Of a stretch of DNA of 64,000 nt, positions 1 through 12,100 are shown piece by piece (within the stretch, counting starts at the first letter, position 1; every line of letters begins with the position of its first letter). Source of the stretch: Chromobotia macracanthus (Eukaryota > Chordata > Actinopteri > Cypriniformes > Botiidae); NCBI GenBank assembly GCA_036877525.1, contig JAZGTH010000072.1, forward strand, positions 1,736,001 to 1,800,000. The letters run 5' to 3'. Made by a program: the position numbers and the translations under genes. The notes under the pieces are model-generated. The model saw only the letters and a program-made list of their open reading frames with translations, had not been told where the DNA came from and ran no database searches.

Positions 1-62
1 AGCACTGATCAGCTCTAGTTTGAGCAGGATCAGGGTGACGAGGGATTGGTTCATTTTCTCAC

Positions 63-186
63 CAGCAGACACTCTCTGCGGTAATGGGCGATCAGTTCCT
101 CGTTGTGGCCTCTGTACGGTCCTTTCGTCAGGAGCTCTTTGTTGTACTGATAGGCGTAAATCAGGTACATCAGCGCTTCCACATAA
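63..186 (-). CDS. usp25: usp25 exon 24 (codons 990-1031), last exon in window
   Basis: 124 nt, phase 2 to 0. Encodes SYVEALMYLIYAYQYNKE, LLTKGPYRGHNEELIAHY and RRECLL. Donor CTG|GTGAGA, so positions 1-62 are intron. The remaining exons lie left of the window. Confidence 0.94.
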
Positions 187-3100
187 CTGCAGTTAAAACA
201 GTAAAAAAATGAAAACAATTTAATACTGCACAAGACTGTCTCTATTTAAAATCTAAACAATACAATAAATGTAAGGAAATCGTTGACTGGTTACGTTATA
301 TGCTGCTCTGCTTTGTGGCAAGCTGCAGCTAATAAATGTGAATATGCCGCCATCTAGTGGTAATATTAGTGTACAATGCTCTTTTCCTACTCTTTAAAGG
401 AGCTTCACCTTTTCTTTAGGAACAATTCCAGTCCGATCAACAGAAACACTGTTGTCTCACGGAAATTCCTGTATTCCTGATGCCACATCTGTTTCCAAAA
501 AACGGGATTTCGTTATTTTTGCTTTTGTTTACGACATCATTAATTTTTAATCCCATTATACATAATGAATACATATGAATCAAAAACAAATTACATGCAT
601 TGACACCATGTTTGTGGTCAATTTATATAGTGACACTGAAATAATTATATAAGTTGTATTAACTGTATAATTTAATTTATAAAAATGTTATGAATTTGAA
701 TCAAGTTCAATTCTGAATCCTGTATGTGAACTCAGAAACTAAAATACTGTTCTCAGTTCAGTTGTGAATCAAAATGGCTTTGCTCACCTCATATTCCTCC
801 ATGTTGACCTCATCAGGTTTAATGAGTTCCAGTTTAGCGCGTGCTACCTTCATGATGTTTTTACACCTGCAGGGAAAGAACACGGGCAACACATTTGAGC
901 TCGGGTGTGACACATGAGGGCCTCTCTGAGACGAGATGGGGCGCCGTGTTCTCCAGCCATGAATCATACTTTATTACCCAAAACAAACAGCAAAACTCTG
1001 GAGCGTCGCATCTGGGGCCACACTTGCATCAATCTAATTACGTTTCTCAAAATAGAGGAGAAAGAAATCAATTTGCTTATGAATATGGATCGCGACCCTC
1101 ACTGAAGCGTGCAGTCTGCTCTGGAGACGAAACACAGACAAAAGCCTTTTGGCCATGCAGACAGGAAGTGGACTAATATCTAAACTAAATTACTAACATC
1201 AATCAGTTATCTGTGAGCTGTTTACAAGCTTTTCTATGTGGCTAAGGGTTGGCTTTCAATCTGTCAACGTAATGTGAAGCTGACTGTTGATACGAGCTCT
1301 GTTCTAATTCAAGGCATTTTCACATGGAAGCTTTTGGTACATGTATTTGATGTTCAATTGGTTTGGTTCCCATAAAATCTCTTCTTGTGTGTAGATTTAA
1401 TAGTGAATGTGTAAACTAGTACAGTTTAAAAGCAGGAATAAAATGCTAGTGAAAGGCTACTGATGTTGTATAATTTGTTTGGCTGCCAAAAGGTTAAACT
1501 TTAATACATTTTTTTTACATTAGAAAACAATCCATAATCAATTACAATAACAAAGCAATGGAACTAAGTGTGAAAACAGCTTCAAAGCAACTATTAAATT
1601 TTGCATTTGCTAGAATGAAGGTTTGTGGTTTGTAGAGAGACTGTTTGTAACACTCTTACCTGTCATCAAACCCCAGGTTTCTGTCTGCAAACTGCATGAG
1701 CAACGTTCTCTCCAGAATCTTCTTGGGAGCCTGGTTCTGTATGAAGTAAACAATGACATGCTGTAGTCTGTAGTCCCTCTCAGGAGGCGTGTCCTCCTGG
1801 GCCAACCTCAGCAAACGTGTGTACTCTACTTTCATTGCCTGTTATAGAAATGAAGAAAACGAGAGAGTTAGACACATGAAAGATACAGAAAATGCATAAT
1901 CCAAACAAGGCCCTCAGAAAACGAAATTTAGTGCACAACAATGTACAAATGATTTTTGTAGCTATGGAAACCACAGTCTGCATGCAGCATGTCAAATTAA
2001 AACAGAAGCTTAAACAATAAATCTTTAATAGACTTACAACCTTTAATACAAAAACTTTAACAGATCAATTTATACATGTTTATACATGTTCTTAACTGAT
2101 ACTAACTGAATACTGGTCTTGTTGCTTGTTTAATTTATGTGTTTGTATGTTTTGTGTGATGCACATATTGCTGAGGCCACAACTGATGGTTTAGAATTGA
2201 CAACTGTTAAATTTGGCAGCAATTACATTTAGCTAAAGGCAGGGGGCGACAGCATTACCCATGACATGAGGGGAGTTTGCCCTTGTCAGCGAAACAAATT
2301 ATAATTCACACACATCTCTAACTAGTGTGGATAAAGAATGAAAACATTAACATAACACGACACAAAACGCTTTATACAACCTGCAGAAAAAACATAAGGT
2401 CATAAGTGCAGCATCCCGTTTTTTGAAAGTGGTTTACTTGGTTAGCCAGCTAAGTTTCAGGATAACTTGGCATAAACTTGGGATCAGCAAGCAGGTGTTG
2501 GATATCTTGCCCTGTTAACACATTCAGCTGAACTTGTTTTGGAATATTTCATATCTTTTTTATGCCAAGATTTCCTGTAGCTATTCAACAAACCAAGTAA
2601 ATCACAATTGAAGAACGAGGCTAGTGTTCAAATTCCATCTCTGGTGTTTATAAACAAAACTAACAACAACAAAAATATCATACTCGTGCCATCTGAAGAA
2701 AAAGTAAAGTAAAATTGAGCATTCTGAGACAATGAGATGCTCTGGGGGAGGGGGTGTGGTCAAAGAGCTAATAAGATGCATGGGGGCGTGGCATGCAGCA
2801 GGTCATGTACCTTGAAGAACGCTGCTTCAGGCCCGCACTTGTCATAAACACTCCTGGATTTGCCAATGGCCATTATGACACCCTGCATGTTTGGGGTCAT
2901 CATCGCCTGCCCAAGGAGGGAAGGATATTACTACACGCCTCCACAACTCTCATTGGGCAGTCCGCATGCCAATCACACCACAGCTCAGCCACCAGCCAAT
3001 GAATTTAATCACTTACTCACAGAGGCCAACCCACTGAAATGAACAAGTTAGCTTATCATGCTGTTATTGTATCTTTATGCCCCATCAACACAGTCTTGAA

Positions 3101-6100
3101 TTCCACAATTACCTGTGAAATTACCAGTGAAGTAAAAACAGACAGTAAAGTGATCTGAAGCCCATGCTACATGCTAAAACTTCATGAAGGAGAAACAATC
3201 AAAGACAAAATAAGTTTTCTATTATTTAACATTTTATAGCAGGTTATTATCATCTTAAAGTCATGACACGGCATGACTGCAGGGGGGAAAGAAAGTGTTG
3301 TTAGTAGTTTGGGGGCCATTGGGAGTAACTTGCAAATAATGTTAATCTGAAATGGGTCTGGCATGTCAGAGCAGGTTGTGCATGGGATGCTGGGAAATCT
3401 AGGGCTGCACGTGAAGTCATGGGAGGCATGGGCATCCAGGAACTCTACCTCATCATCATAACCTCCCTCCTTCGACTGAATTACGAAGGTTCCTACATTA
3501 GGAATGGCCACCTCCACCACCCGCTGAGGTGCGGGCGGAGAAGAGGCGGAGCCGTCCTGCTCATGGTCAGAGGGAGGGCAGGGGTCAGAGGTCACCTGGT
3601 GGTCAGGATGATATGATTGAGACTGAGAGAGAAAGAGAGAAAATCAGAGAAAAAGAGAGAGGAGCTTTATCAAGAGAGAAGGTTGTACTAAAGAAGAGAG
3701 GGAGTTTGTGTCCTCATGGGTAACCGAATCTAGTTCACCTTTCCCTGGGTTTTATTAACTATTACTATTATTTCAGTGACAACATGATGGATACAAACTG
3801 TTTGTTTTGAATTAAACCTGCATGAAATTCGATGCTTTAAAGAAGCTAGAATCTAATGGAAGCAGCAAGACACATACTGCTTGCTTGTGCTGACGACACA
3901 GCATGGATAGAGGGCTTCTTTGGATATTTTTGAGTGATCAGAGCCAAATACCCAAAGACCAGAGTGTCCAAAATACTAATGAGAAAGCATGAACAGCATG
4001 ATGTGAGAAACTAGCACGTATAATGTCCCAAAATCTAAACAACAATTCAACACTTGCAGCATTTAGCTGTGCCTTTTATTATACATGAACATAAAAGTTT
4101 ACTCTATATCCAAACTAGAAAACAGCAGAACTTTTAACACTTCAACACAAAATCCATTAAGCAATGTTGAGGTCTCCAAACCCTTCTGAAGGAACTGATC
4201 TAAAGTAGGTTCTTCATACACGTGAGTGTATTTCTTACAGTGTTGAGCAGCGCCTCCGGGCTCTTCTCGTCGTGTTCAGCTGCCGCTTTGCTGATGGCTC
4301 TCTCTGTATCCTCCTGCAGCTGCTTGGAGTCTCCAGTGGGCGACTGCTGCTCCATGTACTCTGGGTCCTCCTGGGAGGCTGTTGGAGGACCAGAGAATGA
4401 GATGAGGTTGGTCATTATACACATTAAGCCCAAAGTATCATTTGGATTCCAATACACAGCTTAGGAAGTTTTTCCGAGATGTGATGGCTCACCCGTGTTG
4501 TCTGGAGGGCAGGGTTCTGTGCTCATGGGCTGGGCAGCCACACTGGAGGCTGCAGCCAGAGCCAGTTTTTCTTGCTGGAGTTTGCGGGCTTGTAAAACAT
4601 CCCAATCCTTAATCTCTCTCTCAAAGAGCTTGTTATCTGCCTCCACATACTCCTTAAGATCAGGAGGGAGCTTGTCCAGACCATTTAACATCTGCCCAGT
4701 TTCTTTATCAAACTCTTCTGAGATGAACACAGAGACTCAGTCAGCAACTCAAAATAGACCATATGTACTTTTTAAAACATCTTATTATGCACGATTCTTC
4801 AGGTGTGTGTTATTCCAAAATATAAGTTGCAACAAATGAACTTTCTTCACCTTCAAAATACATTTTGTGTGATGATGTAATCAAGGCCAAATGGGTGGGG
4901 AAAAATAATTACTTCCAATAATATCACAATTAGCTTCTTACAATCCAATCACATCCCTAGGGATAAAATCAAAGTCCACCCCACATTATTTTCTGTTGAA
5001 TATTCCATTTCACTCTGAAGTTAAATGCACTGCCAAGACCAATAATAATGTTGATCTTAAACATTTCACAAACTGGCTCTATAACTCAAAAGCTTCTATA
5101 CTAAGCTGTAATGATAACAGATAAAAGAGTCAGTAATTAAAGAGAAAACTAGCATAAGCAAATGAAGGTGTTACCTTCAATGAGGAAGGGTTTTTTATCA
5201 TCAATGTACATGAGGCAGTAAGCGCTGGCATTGCGATATCCACCAAACGAGTCTCGCACCAACTCCTCCCAGGTAGACTTTGTCACTGAGATGTCATTGT
5301 ACTTCATCCATTGCCGGTGATGTGGGTCGTAGATATACGCCCAGTAGTGACCTGCGTTAGCCTGACCCTCGTGGACTAGAACAGCATGCAACCGGTATGG
5401 AACCTGCAACACAGAACTGACTTATGTATCATATGAAAGCACTGTAAGTCACTTAACATAAAAACATCTGCCAAATGCATAGCACGTTTCAGCAGTCGCA
5501 TAACAAATTTCTTACCTGCATCATTGACTTGTCAGAATACATGAGCTCGATAGTTCTGTGGATTCTGGATATACTGCCCTGCAGATCTGACACACACACA
5601 CACACACACATAAAGGGACACAACAAGTAAATGTGCAAAGTCCAAAATAGTCAGGAAATGCATGATAATTACACAAAGCAGCGTCTGTAAATTGTAAATG
5701 CATACTTGCATGTATGCATTTACATTTAGTAATGCACATGTGTGCGTCTAAGTAAATGTGCATATATGCGAGTTTGCATGTGCAAATTATGACGTGTAAT
5801 GACGAGCTTGTCTAGCATCAACAAGTAAACAGTGTACCCCTGGTGTCGTTCTCCACCTCGCTCCTCCAGCGGTGCAGGCAGCCCTCCAGCACCTGCAGTT
5901 CCTCCTCTGTGATGTGTCGGGGGGCAGGGTGCATGGGCAGGTCCGGCGGGACGCGCGACTGGGTGAAAGGTTTATGAATCGGAACCCTCTGCTGCTGCTG
6001 CTGGGCCTGTGTACCAGCGCCTGAACCCTCAGCAAAAAGGGAGGCATCGGACTGCTCCCCTGCACTGCAAAACAAAACAAGAGCAACAGCCACAGTAAAT

Positions 6101-9100
6101 ACTCAGGACTTGTGATAAATCTAGATACAAGCTACATAAGCTCAGCAGCATAAGCTCAACTATTTATGACATAGACAACCTTTTACAATCTATTACAAGA
6201 ACATGACAATCTATTACAAGAAGCTGGTTCTTGCCTTGCTGCAGGTGGCACATGTGCAGTTGTGCCACCAGGGGGTGCTGTTGTATCAATGTCTTCTACA
6301 GGTGAGGTGCACACTGGCTTGCTGGATGCAAACTCCATGGCATACTGAAGGACATCAGCCAGAGGAAACCGCTTGGGCCCTGAGCCATAGCTCAGATACC
6401 TACACAAGAGTAGCAGAGAACATGTTAGAACATACAGATCTCAACTGAGAGAAAAGGCTAGAGACTAAAAGATTCTTTCTATAGCAGAGATACTCCTGCT
6501 ACAATAGTTACAGCAGGTGTAGCTGTAGATCTGATGACAGACTGAATTCACAGACCTCTCCAGTCTCTGCTGAAGGACAGTCAGATGTTCCTTCAGTCTT
6601 CTGATCTCTTCGCGTTTTATCCGTGTGATTTCTCTGTTCCTGTCCATGTACCTGAAAAGAATCACATACATAACAAACAATCATATAACACTGGGATAGT
6701 CAAAACTGGACAACCTGCAGTTTGTCTCTCATTTACAGAAATATTAATGCTTACAATTTAATCCAAAATCAGGTCATTTGATTGATTGAACTATGAACAA
6801 AACAAAAAAAACAAAAACACAAAAAGGAAAATATTTATAGCCTTTCATTCTCTCAATAAATTTGCACTGGGCTTATGCTGACACATATAGTCACAAACAT
6901 GCTATAAACATGAGTTGTTTTATTAGGAAGGCATTCGTTAAACTCAAGGCACGTGGAAATGAATCCCCACTGACCTGTCCATGTACAGCATGGAGGGAAA
7001 CTCCAGCTTGTTGTGGATCTTCTCGGGTCGGCCTAAGGCTTGATTAAACTCAAACCTCGACAGTTCAAAGGTCAATACGGGTGGGAGTTCAGTGAACCAA
7101 TGCTGAAATTAAAGCCAAAATTAGCACAGAACAACAACAAAATCAGGTGCCTCATTCCATTGGGTAAACACTAATATGGCCGAACAGTTATCTGCATTTG
7201 AGATCAAGTGGCGTTTTATGTTTAAATATAAACAGGTTATAAACGGCAAAGAATATGAGTAATGATTGCCTATCACTTAGGAAAGTAATAGCACACAACT
7301 CATGTCAACAAGACGAACATTTTGAGGTATAATTCAATTGCAAAACAGTGTGAAGATTTATACACCAAACATCACTGCTTAGGTTTCAAGTTTGATTAAA
7401 TCCCCGATCGTTTGACATGCCAACACGCAACATTTGAAATGTTTCTTAAATCGCAGTCTATCGATTCCAAGCATGCTTCACGAAAGCCCCGCCCACATGA
7501 CCCAGCTGGATGAGTACTGGTGACCTGATCTTGTTCTGAGCCCTGAGAGAGAAACCATGTGCCAGCTTTTCATTACGATCCCAGCCTGAGAGGGGCTGTT
7601 ACTGCTCTGAATAACACACACAAGAGAATCTCTTTCTTTACTTGCACTCAGCTGAAGTAATTAGCAGGAAACAGCTGCAGAGGGATCTGCCCGGGGCGGC
7701 TCTGATGACTGAAAAGCCAATATATAACATCTTGGTCAGAGGTCACGTTTTTTCCACCAAAAGGTCGTGCTTGGATGTCATAAAAATAGGACGGTCTTAG
7801 AAAGAGACGAGTTTTAGATCTGCAGACATCATGGGGATATTGCAGAGCACCAAGGTGGGGAACCAAAAAAAAAGTAATTTTATTACAAACCTCTTGCCCT
7901 GATTTGGCGGAGTTTTCCGCAGAATGCAAAGACTCGATCTCGCCCTCTATCATGGCGGCTTCTAAACACTCATGCAGGTCTTTGAAGCCATTGACCTGGA
8001 GAGGGTACTGCCCAAACATCTCTGTGTTTTCAAACTTCTTTCCTATGAAAACACACACACACATTAACACTCTTTAAATACCTAAATACTGTAATGTGCA
8101 CGATACAGTGATAATCTCATATTACCCATGTAATCTCCTATTATGCGCCACCATATGGAAAGTGCGCTGTGAAAGTGTGTCAAACACCAGCAAACAGAAT
8201 CCACACAACCAGTATCTAACCACTTATAATCCGTACTGTCTGGGTAGATCAATCAGAACTTTGGTTCTCCATATTTTTTTAGTCAAAGGTAACCTTTCAT
8301 TGACCAGGGCGAGAACTCACCCCTCCACAATCTACCCACCTTCTAGAACACCAACAGCCAGAAAACGTCCATAAAACAACTCCACCATCGGGTTCTTCGG
8401 CTTCTCTCCCTCCCTGTGTGAAACGAGCAAACATGGAGTCACATTGGGCTGGAAACATTCTGCACTAGAGGAATCAGAGTCAAACGGAGCTTGTCTACAG
8501 TGGGTATTTAGTGGCACTAATTGCAGTCACACAGGTTATTGAATAGCATTAAACATCATTAATGTCTGACCGTTCCAGACAAATATCTGGTGTGATCTTA
8601 CATCATTCTGATTTGAGAGAAGAAAGCAGACACAGTGTTCCTGTAGCTCAACTGCCAGAGCATTGTATTAGCAGAGCAAAAGTTGTGGGTTCGAATACAC
8701 ATATTGATAAAAACGTATACCTTGAATGCACTGTAAGTCACTTTAGATTAAAGCATCTGCCAAATGCATAAATGTAAATACAGAAGATGGCTGCATGGAG
8801 ACTGTATGTTCACCACCAGGTCTTCTGGTGGACAAGTAGGTTCTCACCTGTCTTCCTCTGCCTTTATCTGAAACGCATCCTCCAGCCAGTCCAGAAGTTT
8901 ATGGGTGAACTCGCTCACATCCTGCTGTATAAACAAACGCACCAATTCAAAATACATACAACTGTTTCCTTTTCAACTAATCTAAGACAAACATTTTTGC
9001 CCTTGCCTGTACTGTTACTGACAGAAAATGTATCAGCAAAGAGTTCAAAATAAGATCAAGACTATTCTAATAGTCTAAATAGTTTAAAATACTGCATTAA

Positions 9101-12100
9101 TCACAGAGGTTGATGCTGGACTTATCAATTTTAATAGATCAGCCACAGAATGACAATTAGGATGCAAAAGTTTGAAAGTGGGAGGGGCTCATCACTCCAG
9201 ATGTTACCTGTTATTGGTCAGGTCTGGTGGGTTTTAATAATAATTCTCCTATTTAAAGTTTCTCAGTATAATTATTAAGGTTAATTCATATGTCTACTGG
9301 GTAAGCTTTCTCTTAGGAACACAGTGACGGTCAGACGCTTACCTGCTGAGACTCACTGGACTTGAAGGCGTCCTTGAGGATCTCCACGGCTCTAGATGGG
9401 TCCACATACTTTCGCTTTGAACCCACCATCAAGGAGAAGAGCCGTCTGAGCTCCTGCATGAAGGGCAGGTTCCTGTGCTCCTACAAGAATACAGAGGAGG
9501 CCGTTTTCAAGCTAAACTTAAATATTGGAAGAGTATGCATTGAATGTTGAAAAATTAGAACCGATACATAGTGTTCTAACTAGGTATGGCAAGTTATGCG
9601 TTTAATAATATCAAAACAACTTTTCTATCTTCACTTAAAGTAAAATATGAACCTAATAACAAAATCACATCATTATGTATCATGTTTAATATACGTCTAT
9701 GTGACGTTGATTGGCTTGGTTACAGGTTGAGATATTTTTTTCAACAAATTTTTCCAATGCCACACAAAGCATCAGGAACCTTCATAAACTAATTTTGGCT
9801 GGATTTTCCTCGAAGGATGGTTTGTGCTTTCAGTGATAATGGATTAAAGTCTAGCAAAAGCAAGACCTTCTCTGTTGACCCAGGAGATAAAGAGAAACAG
9901 TGATAACCAGAGAGAAACAGATTAATCCTGGGCTTTGTGGTCTCCTAACCAGCAATTGTGCTAAACTCAGATTAGCAGCCATGTTTGCTGGCCCCGTTCA
10001 CAAGCTTGGAGCACACAGACAGAACAAAATTACAGAGATAGCAGCCAGCCTGCTGAGACGGACACTTTCCACCTCTTTCACTCCTAAACAGTCTGCAGGA
10101 AACGAATGGCACTCCTGTGACAACTAGAATATAAAGAACCTCAAAAATTACTTCCATCGGTTCACCTCTCCTGGTCACAAGCCAATCAGATGCTCTCTGC
10201 TCTCTAACTGAGGCTTTCAAATCAGGTGAAGCAAGGTCAACAGAGTTCAAAGTGCATCTTAGAGGGTGTGAGATACAGGTAACCGCAGTGAGAGGGGTGT
10301 GTACATGTAGCACACAACATGCGACTTTACCTTCTGATTGCGGGGCAAGTCCTGCATCCGTGCAGGAGGCGAATAATGCAACACAAGCCTCTGGAACTCC
10401 AGCAGGTTGAACAGAGACTGAAAAAGATAACACTATTTGAGAACAACATGAACCAGCTCAGAATGTCAACACAACTTTGGATGATGCAGTAGACAAAATA
10501 AACAGACTGTAAGCTATGTTCACAAATTTGGCATTTTTTCATTTCTTCTTGCTCAATCGCAGCAACACCAGAGTTTAATCATAGAAAATGACTGACAGCT
10601 TGTTCTGGAGATTGATTCACACACTCAGATCTCCTCCAGGCCTGTAAATCCAGAGTGCTCTGCCCGCCAGGCTGCCTGCGGTTCTCGCAGGAACGGAGGC
10701 TTCTTCAGGAGTCAGGTTACACACAGGAGGTAAACAGCATGTGACAGTACTCAGCAATCATTACTGAGGTCTCCACATGGTTCATGTTCTGACACCATGT
10801 TAGAGACACCAACAATCAGCTGCTCTCAGTATAACCTGAAGTCATTGAAAAGACAACTGCTCTATTGTACTAAATACAAAACGGCAAAGTCGGCAACCCT
10901 TTGGGGTCATGCGTTATATTACTAATGTATGTTCATAATCATTAAAAAATCTGCTTGGATGAGCCACATTTTCAACCCTGTTGTAACCAATTACATGGTT
11001 ATTTGTTCCTGTCATTGGCTTTCACAGTTCATTAAATAAGCAAATGCGTGTTGATTAGTCAATGTCTGATGAGATGAACTGAATGTAGGGTTCAAACAGC
11101 GGTTTCCACTGACCTGAATAACCGCACTGAACCAGCACGTGTTTCCCACGTTCTTCAGCCCTACGGGACAGTTCTCCTGCCGCTTCCTGTCGTGAGGATT
11201 GGGTGAATCGCTCCATACCTCCGTGTGCGTGCGCTTCAGGCTGGCTTTGTTCTCCGCGATGCTGGCCTCCAGAACTCTAAAGCACAAAACACAGTTTAGA
11301 AATGAATCTACCATTCAGGTGACAAACCTCACATATCGGTGTATACGGGAATGCATCTTCATAAATACTTCTCTTGAGGTCCAAAATAACAGGACTAAGA
11401 GGCAGTGCAGAGAATTGTGGAAGCACACCTGCTAATGGCCTGCTCTTCATCAGTGATGCCCGTCTCCCTGAAGGCCCGGTTCGACTCCTCCAGACTGAGA
11501 GCAATGGCTCGCTGAAGGTCATCTTTATCATCTCCTGTGAGATCGATTACATCTGAAACGATCACAGACTCTTTTAAACACGTTACTGGCAAACGATGAG
11601 TGGCCATTTAAACTGTCAATAACCACATAAGAACCCTTAAAGAACAATTATAGATTGGGTTGCAAAACCTTGTGAAATGATCAGACAGCATGAATCTGGG
11701 CATGAATTGCATGTTTAAACGTCCTAGATAGCTATACTTAAACAGCAATTCTAGCCATCACAGGTGTACTCAAAACTTCACACAAAATTCAACTCACTTT
11801 TATAAAACAGGCCTCAGGCTATCTGGGGTCACAGACACACTAAACTGTCATACATGCAACATACAACCTCAGACACACATTATGTGATAAGAGACACATC
11901 AACTTCATCTCGTCGCCAGTAGCTGACTACAAAATTGTTTTGACACTGGAAACACCCATATCTTTTTGCCAGCCTCCTCTGCCTGAACGAGTTTACAGCG
12001 CTGTGTCGCCGTGAGTCACCGGTAGTGTGAAACAAGGCTTTACACACATGCCAAAAGCACAAAAAAACACAAGGCAGGACGCCAAACTTAAATTCCCCTG

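Noticed and set aside
5787..6086. Second long frame over usp25 exon 14
   Set aside because: Only the frame with HKPFTQSRVPPDLP and HITEEELQVLEGCL matches the family; the other is a shadow.
6265..6279. CTCF-like CCACCAGGGGGTGCT in usp25 exon 13
   Set aside because: It lies in coding sequence for a Pro/Gly stretch and has one mismatch at a key C. Coding constraint or chance explains it well enough.
8562..8771. 69-codon plus-strand frame in usp25 intron 8
   Set aside because: It reads through the SINE at 8636-8780.
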